Of a DNA stretch of 64,000 nt, positions 35,740 through 44,578 are shown one piece after another. Under the pieces are notes generated by a model. It was not told the DNA's origin. It made no database searches and saw only the letters and a list, made by a program, of their open reading frames with translations. This DNA comes from Pseudoxanthomonas sp. SL93 (GTDB lineage: Bacteria; Pseudomonadota; Gammaproteobacteria; Xanthomonadales; Xanthomonadaceae), in contig NZ_CP113065.1 in assembly GCF_026625825.1 (NCBI RefSeq), forward strand, positions 2,356,001-2,420,000. The letters run 5' to 3'. Numbering within the stretch: the stretch's first letter is position 1; every line of letters begins with the position of its first letter. Position numbers and translations under genes: made by a program.

Positions 35740-35847
35740 GACGGTGGAATCCTGTTCTTGTCTTGTTATGGGTGACGGGGCGGGTAGGCGCTGAGGGCCT
35801 GCCCCCACCCCAACCCTCCCCCGCGGACGGGGGAGGGAGTGGAGCAC

Positions 35848-36465
35848 TTACTTACGGGCCGCTTTTTTTGCTGCTTTCTTCGCGGCTTTCTTCGGGGCTG
35901 CCTTGCGGACGGCTTTCTTGGCCGCCTTCTTGGGTGCGGCCTTCCTGGCCGCTTTCTTCACCGGCGCCTTGCGGGCGACCTTCTTGGCTGCTTTCTTCAC
36001 CGACTTCCTGGCGACGACCTTCTTGGCCGTGGCCTTCTTGGCGACCTTCTTGGTGGCCTTCTTCACCGTCTTCTTGGCGGTGGCCTTCTTGGCGGTCGCC
36101 TTCTTGGCCGTTTTCTTGGTGGCTTTCTTCGCCGTCTTCTTGGCGGGCTTCTTGCCGGTCACCTTCTTCTGCAGGCTGGCCGCTTCGGCCTTGGCGCTGG
36201 CACTGGCGGCGGCCAGCTTCTTCTTGGCCGTGGCGACGGTCTTCTTGACCGCCTTGGTAGCCTTGTCGGTGCGCTTGGCCACGGCCTTCTTCGCCTTGGC
36301 GAGGTCGGCCTTCACCGTCTTCTGTGCTTTCTTGGCGGCCTTCTTCGCCTTGGCCACCGTGGCACTGGCCGTGCTGGCCACTGCTTCGCCGATCTCCACG
36401 GCCTTGTCCTTCACACTCTCGGCGGCGCCGGAGAGCGTCGCCGTGACACCATTACCGTTGCTCAT
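35848..36465 (-). CDS. Histone H1-like lysine/alanine-rich DNA-binding protein
   Basis: 205 residues. The first 70 form a helix rich in Ala and Val; the rest is a low-complexity tail of AAKK, ATKK, AAPKK and VARK repeats, about one third Lys. This matches the HctB/H1-like proteins of betaproteobacteria and gammaproteobacteria that condense DNA. AGGAGG lies five bases before ATG 36465, an excellent ribosome binding site. It lies in the same direction between nrdJa and nrdJb. Tail length is likely to vary between strains because it is repeat-built. Confidence 0.88.
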   Translation of the reverse strand: MSNGNGVTATLSGAAESVKDKAVEIGEAVASTASATVAKAKKAAKKAQKTVKADLAKAKKAVAKRTDKATKAVKKTVATAKKKLAAASASAKAEAASLQKKVTGKKPAKKTAKKATKKTAKKATAKKATAKKTVKKATKKVAKKATAKKVVARKSVKKAAKKVARKAPVKKAARKAAPKKAAKKAVRKAAPKKAAKKAAKKAARK

Positions 36466-36564
36466 GCTGCCCTCCTGTTGGGCGTAGGTTGTGACGCTGC
36501 CGATGCTATACCCGATTGCGCGGGGTGGAACGGTGAAGGCGATGAATCGAAGCTTGCCGGGTAA

Positions 36565-36895
36565 GCCCCTTCCTCCGCGTGCGGGGGAAGGTGGGGAGGG
36601 GCGCTGTTCGCATTGAGCAGACGTTACTCGCTGCGCTCGCTCCCCTCTCCCGCCCCTTCGGGGCACCCTCTCCCGCAGGGGGAGAGGGGTAATGCATTCC
36701 TTGTTTCGTTGCTCCCTTTCCTCATGAGAGGGAGGGAGGTACTGCCTTGGTTTTCCCTTCTCCCCTTGAGGGAGAAGGTGGCCGAAGGACGGAAGAGGGG
36801 TGCTTTTCGCGGGGAGCAAGAGCAACTCGCTGCGCTCGCCCCCCCTCACCTGCCCTCCGGGCATCCTCTCCCCACAGGCGGGGAGAGGGGTGACG
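36565..36895. repeat. Cluster of GC-rich palindromic repeats between nrdJa and the histone-like gene
   Basis: Three hairpin units in a row: CCCCTCTCCC with GGGAGAGGGG (36642-36689), CCTTCTCCC-CTTGA-GGGAGAAGG (36756-36778), and a third around CATCCTCTCCCC and GGGGAGAGGGG (36840-36890). CTCGCTGCGCTCGC appears twice, before units one and three. Similar short units flank 35805-35840. No coding region is seen in 36466-36902. Confidence 0.75.
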
Positions 36896-36902
36896 CCGTG
36901 GA

Positions 36903-39053
36903 TCAGAACTTGCCGTAATAGCCTTCCTTGAGCGCGTCGAACAGGTTGGCGGCGGTGTGCATTTCGCCGTCGTATTCGATCTGCTCGTTGCCCTTCACTT
37001 CGATGACGTTGCCGTCTTCCAGCTCGAAGCGGTAGGTGGTGTTTTCCAGGTCGGCTTCCTTCACCAGCACGCCCTGGAAGGCGGCGGGGTTGAAGCGGAA
37101 CGTGGTGCAGCCCTTCAGGCCCTGCTGGTGGGCGTAGCGGTAGATGTCCTTGAACTGCTCGTACGGGTAGTCCGTGGGCACGTTGGCGGTCTTGGAGATG
37201 GAGCTGTCCACCCACTTCTGCGCGGCGGCCTGCACGTCGACGTGTTCCTTGGGGCTGATGTCGTCGGCGGAGATGAAGTAATCCGGCAGCCTGGCGTCGG
37301 CGTCATCGCTGAACGGCATGGCCTTGGGGTTGACCAGTTCGCGGTAGGCCAGCAGCTCGTACGACCAGACGTCGACCTTTTCCTTGGACTTCTTGCCTTC
37401 GCGGATCACGTTGCGGCTGTAGTGGTGCGCGAACGAGGGCTCGATGCCGTTGCTGGCGTTGTTGGCCAGCGACAGGCTGATGGTGCCGGTGGGCGCGATG
37501 GAGCTGTGGTGGGTGAAGCGGCTGCCCACTTCGGCCAGTTCGTCCACCAGGTCGGGGGCGACGCTGGCCACGCGCTGCATGTAGCGGCTGTACTTGGCGT
37601 GCAGCACCTTGCCGGGGATCTCCTGGCCCAGCTTCCAGCCGTCCTTCGCCATTTCCGGGCGCTGGCGCAGCATGGCGGCGGTGACGGTGAACAGCTCGTC
37701 CATGATCGGGGCGGCGCCCTTTTCCTTCGCCAGGGCCAGGCCCATTTCCCAGCCGGCCACGGCCATGTCGCGGGCGATGGCTTCGGTGAACTCGCAGGAT
37801 TCGGGGCTGCCGTACTTGTGCTTGAGCATGGTCAGCGTGCTGCCCAGGCCCAGGAAGCCCATGCCGTGGCGGCGCTTGCGCAGGATCTCGGCGCGCTGCT
37901 GTTCCAGCGGCAGGCCGTTCACTTCGACCACGTTGTCGAGCATGCGTGTGAACACGCGCACGACTTCCTTGTATTCCTCCCAGTCGAAGCTGGCCTGGTC
38001 GGTGAACGGGTTGCGCACGAAGGTGGTCAGGTTGACCGAGCCCAGCAGGCAGGCGCCGTAGGGCGGCAGGGGCTGCTCGCCGCACGGGTTGGTGGCGCGG
38101 ATGGTCTCGCACCACCAGTTGTTGTTCATCTCGTTGACGCGGTCGATCAGGATGAAACCCGGCTCGGCGTAGTCATACGTGGACACCATGATCATGTCCC
38201 ACAGGTGCCGCGCGCGGATGTGGCCGTAGATCTTGCAGGCCACCAGGCCGTCGTCGCGGACGATGTAGTTCTTGTGGGTGGGCCACTCGCGCCAGACCAC
38301 CTGGGCGGCGTCCTCGACGTCGATGTCGCCCTTCTCCTTGATGTTCACCGGGAACACCAGCGGCCAGTCGGCGTCGGTGTCCACGGCTTCCATGAAGCCG
38401 TCGGTGATCAGCAGCGACAGGTTGAACTGGCGCAGGCGGCCGTCTTCGCGCTTGGCGCGGATGAAGTCCTTGACGTCGGGGTGGGAGATTTCGAACGTGC
38501 CCATCTGCGCGCCGCGGCGGCCACCGGCCGACGAGACGGTGAAGCACATCTTGTCGTAGATATCCATGAAGGACATGGGGCCGGAGGTGTACGCGCCGGC
38601 GCCGGCGACGAAGGCACCCTTCGGGCGCAGCGTGCTGAACTCGTAGCCGATGCCGCAGCCGGCCTTCAGGGTCAGGCCGGCTTCGTGGACCTTGTCCAGG
38701 ATGCCGTCCATCGAGTCCTCGATGGTGCCGGACACGGTGCAGTTGATGGTGCTGGTGGCCGGCTTGTGCTGCTGGGCGCCGGCGTTGGAGGTGATGCGGC
38801 CGGCGGGAATGGCCCCGCGGCGCAGCGCCCACACGAAACGCTCGTACCAGTAGGCACGCTTCTCGGGGGTGGTCTCGGCGTCGGCCAGGGCACGGGCCAC
38901 GCGCTGGTAGGTGCCGTCGATGTCGGCGTCCAGGGCCTCGCCCTGCTTGGTCTTCAACCGGTACTTCTTGTCCCAGATGTCCTGGGAGGCCGGCTGCATG
39001 GGAATCAGCGCGGGGTGTTCCGTCTTGACCGCCTCGAGGCGCACCGTACTCAT
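36903..39053 (-). CDS. nrdJa: Class II (adenosylcobalamin-dependent) ribonucleotide reductase NrdJa
   Basis: 716-residue catalytic component. Active-site elements are visible: TINCTVSGTIEDSMDGI, the substrate loop in AGCGIGYEFSTLRP, TSGPMSFMDIYDKM, and the radical/cysteine motif ATNPCGEQPLPPYGACLLGS near residue 340. The C-terminal redox domain is missing and is supplied by NrdJb, as in Pseudomonas. It makes deoxyribonucleotides with or without oxygen, using coenzyme B12. The ATG at 39053 has AGGAG about eleven bases upstream. Its leader contains two hairpins (39340-39416). Confidence 0.95.
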   Translation of the reverse strand: MSTVRLEAVKTEHPALIPMQPASQDIWDKKYRLKTKQGEALDADIDGTYQRVARALADAETTPEKRAYWYERFVWALRRGAIPAGRITSNAGAQQHKPATSTINCTVSGTIEDSMDGILDKVHEAGLTLKAGCGIGYEFSTLRPKGAFVAGAGAYTSGPMSFMDIYDKMCFTVSSAGGRRGAQMGTFEISHPDVKDFIRAKREDGRLRQFNLSLLITDGFMEAVDTDADWPLVFPVNIKEKGDIDVEDAAQVVWREWPTHKNYIVRDDGLVACKIYGHIRARHLWDMIMVSTYDYAEPGFILIDRVNEMNNNWWCETIRATNPCGEQPLPPYGACLLGSVNLTTFVRNPFTDQASFDWEEYKEVVRVFTRMLDNVVEVNGLPLEQQRAEILRKRRHGMGFLGLGSTLTMLKHKYGSPESCEFTEAIARDMAVAGWEMGLALAKEKGAAPIMDELFTVTAAMLRQRPEMAKDGWKLGQEIPGKVLHAKYSRYMQRVASVAPDLVDELAEVGSRFTHHSSIAPTGTISLSLANNASNGIEPSFAHHYSRNVIREGKKSKEKVDVWSYELLAYRELVNPKAMPFSDDADARLPDYFISADDISPKEHVDVQAAAQKWVDSSISKTANVPTDYPYEQFKDIYRYAHQQGLKGCTTFRFNPAAFQGVLVKEADLENTTYRFELEDGNVIEVKGNEQIEYDGEMHTAANLFDALKEGYYGKF

Positions 39054-39339
39054 GGTTGTGTTCTTCTCCTAAAAACGACTGGAACGTGTTGTCTGGGAAC
39101 GTGCTGTCTGGAAGCGGGTGTTGTCTTGAAACCGGGTGATTCAACCATCTGTCGCCGGACGGCCATGACGCCGGACCGGGCGGGGTACCTCACGAAGCAG
39201 GACGGCAGCGACGGCTCCGCAGGCAGCCGCACAGGATGCGTCGCCCAGGTTGCCGGAATGTGTTGGTGGGCCCTGCAATCGCTCGCTTACCCACAGCCAC
39301 CCTCGCCGCATGCGCCAATCCCCAGATGGCGCCCGAATT

Positions 39340-39416
39340 CCCAAGCATATTGCCGGAGGAAAACACCAGTGCTTGGGTCCGCTTCGTGCTGGACCGCAAC
39401 ATGTAGTGGCAGCACG
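39340..39416 (-). ncRNA. Candidate structured leader RNA of nrdJa
   Basis: Two consecutive hairpins at the 5' end of the nrdJa transcript. The first pairs CGTGCTG with CAGCACG (39416-39385, 18-nt loop); the second pairs CCCAAGCA with TGCTTGGG (39377-39340, 22-nt loop). They begin within about ten bases of the expected transcription start. nrdJ genes in some bacteria have conserved leader RNAs; whether this is one needs comparison. The rest of the 290-nt leader has no clear structure to my eye. Confidence 0.55.
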
Positions 39417-39424
39417 AGGAAAGC

Positions 39425-39453
39425 AAACTACGCCCGGGGGTTGCGGCTGTCAA
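39425..39453 (-). promoter_or_regulatory. Sigma70-type promoter of nrdJa
   Basis: On the minus strand, TTGACA (39453-39448) and TAGTTT (39430-39425) are 17 bp apart. A perfect -35 and a moderate -10 place the start near 39418, one turn before the first leader hairpin. Confidence 0.6.
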
Positions 39454-39634
39454 CCGGATTGACAGGATTTTTTCTGCCGTCCGTCACACCGGCCGGGCAT
39501 GAGCAGTAGGGGCCGGGCGGATGAACTTCATTGCCGGTTTAGGGGTCGATGCGCAGACTCATTCAGCTTGGAAGGCCGCCCTGCCAAGGCCGGCCGACCT
39601 CTTCTTTCCCTGCCCGACACGACGCCTACCGGAC

Positions 39635-41110
39635 ATGAAACGATCGCTGCGCCCGTTCCCGACCCTGATGGCCCTGACCGCGGCCGCCGCCTTTGGTGGC
39701 TTTGCCGCCACCGGACTGAATGACCTGATGCAGAAACCGGCCCTGGCCGCGCCGCCGGCCGCGGCGGTGCCCGCGGCCGCCGCGCTGCCGGCGTCAGTCA
39801 ACGGCCAGTCGCTGCCGTCGCTGGCACCGATGCTGAAGCAGGTCACCCCGGCGGTGGTCAGCGTGTACAGCCGGCAGACGGTGCGGGTGGCCAGCCCGCT
39901 GGGGCCGCTGGCGGACGATCCGTTCTTCCGCCGCTTCTTCGGCATCCCCGACATGCCGCGCGAACGGGTGGAGCGCGCGCTGGGCTCGGGCGTGATCGTC
40001 GATGCCGCCAACGGCTACGTGCTGACCAACCACCACGTGATCGAGAACTCCGACGGCGTGTCGGTCACGCTGAGCGACGGCCGCACGCTGGAAGCGGAGT
40101 TCATCGGCTCGGACCCGGACACCGACGTGGCGCTGATCCGCATCCCGGCCGGCAACCTGACCGCCATCCCGCTGGCCGACAGCGACCAGCTGCAGGTGGG
40201 TGACTTCGTGGTGGCGATGGGCAACCCGTACGGACTGGGCCAGACGGTCACCTCGGGCATCGTGTCGGCGGTGGGCCGCAGCGGGATTCCGGTGGCGGGC
40301 TTCCAGAACTTCATCCAGACCGACGCGTCGATCAATCCGGGCAATTCCGGCGGCGCGCTGGTCAACCTGCAGGGCCAGTTGGTGGGCATCAATACCGCCA
40401 GCTTTAATCCGCGCGGCAGCATGGCCGGCAACATCGGCCTGGGCTTCGCCATTCCGATCAACCTGGCGCGCAACATCAAGGACCAGCTGGTCGCCAACAA
40501 CGGCGTGGTCCGCCGCGGCACGCTGGGGGTGGAATCGCAGGACGTGGACGAGCGCATGGCGCGGGGCCTGGGCCTGGACGTGCCGCGTGGCGCGCTGGTG
40601 GCGCGGGTGTACCCCGGCTCGGCGGCGGCGGCGGCCGGCGTGCAGGCCGGCGACGTGGTGCTGGCCGCCAATGGCCAGCGCGTGGACAACCGCGCGGCGC
40701 TGCACAACTTCGAAGGCCTGCAGCCGGTGGGCAGCCGCGTGACGCTGGACGTGCGCCGCGACGGCAAGCCGCTGCAGCTGGTGGCCACGCTGAAGGAAGG
40801 CGTGCGCGATGCCGACGGCGCCACGCTGGACCCGCGCCTGACCGGGGCGTCGTTCAAGGAACTGGATGAGGCGTCGCGGCAGGTGCTGCGCAGCATGGTG
40901 CGTAGCCAGGGCGGCATCCAGGTGAGCAACGTGGCGCGCAACAGCCGGGCCTGGAACAGTGGCCTGCGCCCGGGCGACCTGGTGATCGCCGGCAGCAATG
41001 GCGAGTTCGCCGACCTGGCCGGCTTCCGCGCCAGCTTCGAACGCAAGCCGGAGCAACTGGTGCTGCAGATCCTGCGCGGACGCAGCAGCGGCCGCCTGCT
41101 GATGCAGTGA
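39635..41110 (+). CDS. Periplasmic Do-like serine protease (DegP/DegQ family)
   Basis: 491 residues with a signal or anchor segment (LMALTAAAAFGGFAATGL) and a Pro/Ala linker. The trypsin-like domain has His134 in TNHHVIEN, Asp164 in DTDVALIRI and Ser238 in NPGNSGGAL. Two PDZ domains follow (about 290-385 and 410-490). Degrades or refolds damaged envelope proteins. The start ATG at 39635 was chosen for its signal peptide; an earlier in-frame ATG gives a non-signal-like leader. The region upstream is shared with the divergent nrdJa promoter. Confidence 0.93.
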   Translation: MKRSLRPFPTLMALTAAAAFGGFAATGLNDLMQKPALAAPPAAAVPAAAALPASVNGQSLPSLAPMLKQVTPAVVSVYSRQTVRVASPLGPLADDPFFRRFFGIPDMPRERVERALGSGVIVDAANGYVLTNHHVIENSDGVSVTLSDGRTLEAEFIGSDPDTDVALIRIPAGNLTAIPLADSDQLQVGDFVVAMGNPYGLGQTVTSGIVSAVGRSGIPVAGFQNFIQTDASINPGNSGGALVNLQGQLVGINTASFNPRGSMAGNIGLGFAIPINLARNIKDQLVANNGVVRRGTLGVESQDVDERMARGLGLDVPRGALVARVYPGSAAAAAGVQAGDVVLAANGQRVDNRAALHNFEGLQPVGSRVTLDVRRDGKPLQLVATLKEGVRDADGATLDPRLTGASFKELDEASRQVLRSMVRSQGGIQVSNVARNSRAWNSGLRPGDLVIAGSNGEFADLAGFRASFERKPEQLVLQILRGRSSGRLLMQ

Positions 41111-41116
41111 TATGAC

Positions 41117-41146
41117 GCGGAACGGGCATAACAGCCCGTTCACCGC
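41117..41146 (+). terminator. Hairpin after the Do-like protease gene
   Basis: AACGGGC-ATAACA-GCCCGTT, extended by GCGG and CCGC, begins seven bases past the stop. The T tract after it is weak (GTTGCTTT). Confidence 0.5.
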
Positions 41147-41189
41147 GTTGCTTTAGAGTGGCACCATCCCTCACCCGCAGGAGAGCACG

Positions 41190-41558
41190 ATGAGCACCCC
41201 CACTTCCACCGATGCGCTGAAGTCCAACCTGAGCGAAGCCGGTTCGCACCTGAAGTCGGCCGCTTCGGCCGCCAGCGAAGCGATCAAGGGCGCGGCCAGC
41301 GCGGCCGGCGACGAGCTGAAGCTCGGCAAGGCCAACGTGAAATCCGAACTGGCCGACGGTGCGCTGTCGGGCCTGGCGGCCGCCGAGGCCGGCGGTGGCG
41401 CCGCGCGCGAACAGATGGACGTACTGATGGACAAGGGCCGCGACCTGGTCGACAGCGCGGCGGAACTGATCCGCGAGCGTCCGCTGACCTCGTTCGGCGT
41501 GGCCTTCGCCGCCGGCTGGATCATCGCCAAGCTGGCACGCGGCAGTAGCGACAAGTAA
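41190..41558 (+). CDS. ElaB/YqjD/DUF883-like inner-membrane protein
   Basis: 122 residues: an amphipathic helical Ala/Ser-rich N-terminal part and a C-terminal anchor after the family motif (IRERPLTSFGVAFAAGWIIAKL). YqjD and ElaB bind ribosomes and sit in the inner membrane in stationary phase. GGAG precedes ATG 41190. It heads a trio with YqjE- and YqjK-like genes. Confidence 0.8.
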   Translation: MSTPTSTDALKSNLSEAGSHLKSAASAASEAIKGAASAAGDELKLGKANVKSELADGALSGLAAAEAGGGAAREQMDVLMDKGRDLVDSAAELIRERPLTSFGVAFAAGWIIAKLARGSSDK

Positions 41559-41570
41559 TCCGCCCACGCC

Positions 41571-42074
41571 GTGAGCGACGCCCCGCGCGATCCCACTTCG
41601 CCTGACGACGAGCGTCCGGCCCCCCCGGGGCTGGACGAGACGCTCCGCGTGGTCGGCGGCGCAGGACGCGAGGCCTACCGCTCCGCGAAGGACACCGGCC
41701 GGGCGTTCCGTGCGCTGATGTCAGCCGACTTCGCGCTGGCGCGCAGTGCGTTCGGCCGCGGGCTGGCCTGGGCGTGCGTGGCGATCATCTTCGGTGCCTC
41801 GGGCTGGCTGCTGGTCACCGGCGCGATGATCGCGCTGATGCAGCGGTCCGGCTTCTCGTGGCTGCAGTCGTTGTCGCTGGCGGCGTTCCTCAGCCTGGTG
41901 GTGACGGTGTTCGCCGCCTGGAAGGTGGGACGCTACTTCGACTACACCGGCATGCATGCGACGCGTCGCCAGCTGTCGCGGATGGGACTGTTCGAAGAGG
42001 ACGAGATCGTCGAGGACGATCCGCCGCCCGGCACCGCGCACGACCCGCGCGCCGCCGACCACGGAGGCGCGTGA
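41571..42074 (+). CDS. YqjE/phage-holin-superfamily-like membrane protein
   Basis: 167 residues with two central helices (ACVAIIFGASGWLLVTGAMIAL and LQSLSLAAFLSLVVTVFAAW) and acidic ends. The order after the YqjD-like gene and the two-helix form match YqjE. It starts at GTG 41571, 12 bp after the upstream stop. Confidence 0.7.
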   Translation: MSDAPRDPTSPDDERPAPPGLDETLRVVGGAGREAYRSAKDTGRAFRALMSADFALARSAFGRGLAWACVAIIFGASGWLLVTGAMIALMQRSGFSWLQSLSLAAFLSLVVTVFAAWKVGRYFDYTGMHATRRQLSRMGLFEEDEIVEDDPPPGTAHDPRAADHGGA

Positions 42075-42508
42075 TGCGCTTCGAACGCCTGCTCGACAAC
42101 GTGCAACGCGCCGAACAGCGGGTCGAGCGCCGCGCCGTGCACACGCAGGTGCAGTGGACGACGTTGAAGGCCGCGTGGCGCGCCGGCTGGACGCCGGGCC
42201 GCATCGTCATCGCCGGGCTGGTCAGCGGTTTCGTGGTGGGGCGTGCGGAACCGCTGGGCGCGTTGACGGGTGCGCGCTGGATGCAGATGTTCGCGGCGGT
42301 CTCCAGCCTGATGGCCAGCACGCAGGCGGCCAGCGCCGCCGAGCAGGCCGAACAGGCCGCCGATACCGCGCAGGATGCGCAGGCCCACGCCGAAGGCGAC
42401 TATTACGCCGGCGAGGAGCCCGCGGTGGAGCAGGCCTTCGACGAGGACGAGGTGGTCGTCACCGCCCCGCGCCCGGCGGAAGCGGCGACCGAGCTGTCCG
42501 AGCGCTGA
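42074..42508 (+). CDS. YqjK-like protein
   Basis: 144 residues: a basic N-terminal half (MRFERLLDNVQRAEQRVERR), a short hydrophobic part (RIVIAGLVSGFVVGR) and a Glu/Ala-rich tail. Its ATG overlaps the YqjE-like stop by one base. Assigned mainly by position in the trio. Confidence 0.65.
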   Translation: MRFERLLDNVQRAEQRVERRAVHTQVQWTTLKAAWRAGWTPGRIVIAGLVSGFVVGRAEPLGALTGARWMQMFAAVSSLMASTQAASAAEQAEQAADTAQDAQAHAEGDYYAGEEPAVEQAFDEDEVVVTAPRPAEAATELSER

Positions 42509-42604
42509 CCGGCCGCCGCGCATTCGCGCCGGCATCGTGGCGACTCACGCCTTCCGCACAATCGGTGTGGTCATAATCGCCCACCTTCCGCGTACAGGCA
42601 GTCC

Positions 42605-43717
42605 ATGAGTATTCCGTCCGCTCCCGACGACCTGCTGCCCGACGACATCCAACCGCTGCCCGACCCCACCGCACAGCCCCCGCGCCCGCGCGCTTCGATG
42701 CCGCTGATGGTGCTGGCGGTGCTGGCGGTGGGCTACACCCTGTGGGCGGCGCAGGACGTGGTACTGCCGGTGCTGCTGGCGATGTTCTTCGCGCTGGTGG
42801 GCAACCCGATCATCCGCGTGCTGCGCCGGCTGTACGTGCCGCGCTTCGTGGGCGCGCTGATCGTGCTGGTCGGCGGGATGACCGTGGCCGGGTTGCTGGC
42901 GAACAAGATGCTGCCGTCGGCGATGGAATGGGCACAGCAGGCACCGCGCGAGATGCGGCAGTTGGCGCCCAAGCTGCGCGAGCTGACCAAGCCCGTGCAG
43001 GACGCGAACAAGGCGGCGGAGAGCTTCGCGCGCGCGGCGGGCGGGCAGACCGGCAAGCAACCGCAGATCGTGCACACCGAGGAAGACCCGTATCGCAAGC
43101 TGCTGGCGACGCCGCGCGTGGTGGCCTCGCTGCTGGCGGTGGTGCTGCTGACGTTCTTCTTCATGGTCTATGGCGAGAACCTGCAACGCAACGCGATCGC
43201 GCTGTTGCCCGGACGGCAGCAGAAGAAGTTCACGGTGGACATCCTGCAGTCGATCGAGCGCGAGGTCTCGCGCTACGTGCTGACCATCAGCGTGATCAAC
43301 ACGGTGGTGGGCCTGGTGTTCTCCGCGGCGCTGTACCTGCTGGGCCTGCCGCTGGCCGAGGCGCTGCTGTGGGGCACGATGGCGGCGCTGCTGAACTTCG
43401 CGCCCTACGTGGGCCCGCTGATCGGGATGGTGGCGATGCTGCTGGTGGGGTTCATCAGTTTCGAGGAGCCGTTCCAGTCGATGTTGCCGGCCATCGTCTA
43501 CCTGGTGCTGCACACGATCGAGGGGCAGATCGTCACGCCGATCATCCTGGGCCGGCGGATGGCGCTGTCGCCGCTGGTGCTGATCCTGGCGCTGATGCTG
43601 TTCGGTTGGCTGTGGGGCATCGTGGGGCTGTTGCTGGCGGTGCCGTTGCTGGTGTGCGTGAAGCTGGTGCTGGCGCGGGTGGAGGGCATGGAGGGGTGGG
43701 CGCGGTTGCTGGAGTGA
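42605..43717 (+). CDS. AI-2E family transporter (PerM-like)
   Basis: 370-residue membrane protein with about seven to eight helices. N-terminal helices run from LMVLAVLAVGYTLWAAQDVV; a soluble stretch of about 70 residues (about 105-170) precedes FFFMVYGENLQRN; GPLIGMVAMLLVGFIS, IVTPIILGRRMALSPLVL and LWGIVGLLLAVPLLV are family-typical. The family exports AI-2, permits or osmolytes in different species; the substrate here is unknown. Confidence 0.88.
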   Translation: MSIPSAPDDLLPDDIQPLPDPTAQPPRPRASMPLMVLAVLAVGYTLWAAQDVVLPVLLAMFFALVGNPIIRVLRRLYVPRFVGALIVLVGGMTVAGLLANKMLPSAMEWAQQAPREMRQLAPKLRELTKPVQDANKAAESFARAAGGQTGKQPQIVHTEEDPYRKLLATPRVVASLLAVVLLTFFFMVYGENLQRNAIALLPGRQQKKFTVDILQSIEREVSRYVLTISVINTVVGLVFSAALYLLGLPLAEALLWGTMAALLNFAPYVGPLIGMVAMLLVGFISFEEPFQSMLPAIVYLVLHTIEGQIVTPIILGRRMALSPLVLILALMLFGWLWGIVGLLLAVPLLVCVKLVLARVEGMEGWARLLE

Positions 43718-43887
43718 ATCCTGCGTTCTTGAGCCATCTTCCTGCGGTTGTGGTGAGGGGCACCGAGTCAGCCAACCCCGATAAGCCGGCGTTCTGACAA
43801 CATCCGCGACTGACTGAAAACGCCCACCTGCGATGAACCGGTTGCGTGCATCTTCCGGTGTGTCTGCTTTAGGTCACGCATGGTGCC

Positions 43888-44367
43888 GCTCGCCGCGGGG
43901 GCCCTACTTTCTTTGCTTGTGCAAAGAAAGTAGGCAAAGAAACACACCCCAGGCGGCACGCCCTCCGCGCTGCGCGCTCCGGGTCCGCGAGCGGGCCGGG
44001 AATTTTCGTAAGGCACATCCTGTGCCATACGAAAACGCCGCCATCCATGGCGGCGCCCTTCGGGTTTTACCCGGCCCACTCGCCGTGCCTCAAGGGAGCC
44101 CAAAGGCAAGAGCAAAAACCAAGCCCGCTCACGATGTTTCGCGTGCGGCTCCTGGGGCCCTTGAGGTCCGGCAGTCCCGGCGGGTAAAACCCCAACGGGG
44201 CGGCGCACAGGACGTGCGCCGTTTTCGTATGGGCCAGGATGGCCCTTACGAAAATTCCCGCCGGGACTGCGCACCCGCCGCTTTGCGGCGGGCGGACCGC
44301 CGGGGTGTGCTTTCTTTTGCCTACTTTTCTTTGCACAAGCAAAGAAAAGTAGGGCCCCGCGGCGAGC
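43888..44367. repeat. 480-bp imperfect inverted repeat with terminal hairpins
   Basis: Left and right ends are inverted copies: GCTCGCCGCGGGG with the mirror CCCCGCGGCGAGC. Just inside each end lies a strong hairpin: CTACTTTCTTTGC-TTGT-GCAAAGAAAGTAG (43904-43933) and CTACTTTTCTTTGC-ACAA-GCAAAGAAAAGTAG (44321-44352). Inner stretches also mirror (CGGGTAAAAC, TACGAAAA). No coding capacity. A half copy lies at 51950-52170. The whole 43718-44578 gap holds no gene. Confidence 0.88.
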
Positions 44368-44578
44368 GCGCCATGCTGGCGTACTAAAACAACCATCCCG
44401 CCAGGCCCAAGACCCTAAAGCGACGATGCGCCCTTGGACACGCTCAAGGTCCGCACAGGCGGGCTTCGTCACCCCCAACCCCTCTCTCCCACAGGACTTC
44501 CTTCGGTCGCCGCAGGGAAATGGGCTCGATCCGCGCCGGATGAGGGGCAAAGCGGGACTGGGGTGTAAAATCGCCTCG

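Noticed and set aside
39054..39470. Cobalamin riboswitch before the B12-dependent reductase
   Set aside because: I could not find the B12 box or the conserved core; the hairpins present do not fit that fold by eye.
39459..39490. Second TTGACA pointing towards the protease gene as its promoter
   Set aside because: No acceptable -10 at 16-18 bp; only the minus-strand promoter is convincing.
36957..39509. 850-residue plus-strand frame across nrdJa
   Set aside because: Valine/histidine-rich shadow of nrdJa; no ribosome binding site or domain.
44067..44396. Short open frames inside the 480-bp inverted repeat
   Set aside because: They appear on both strands as a result of the symmetry and have no start signals or domains.
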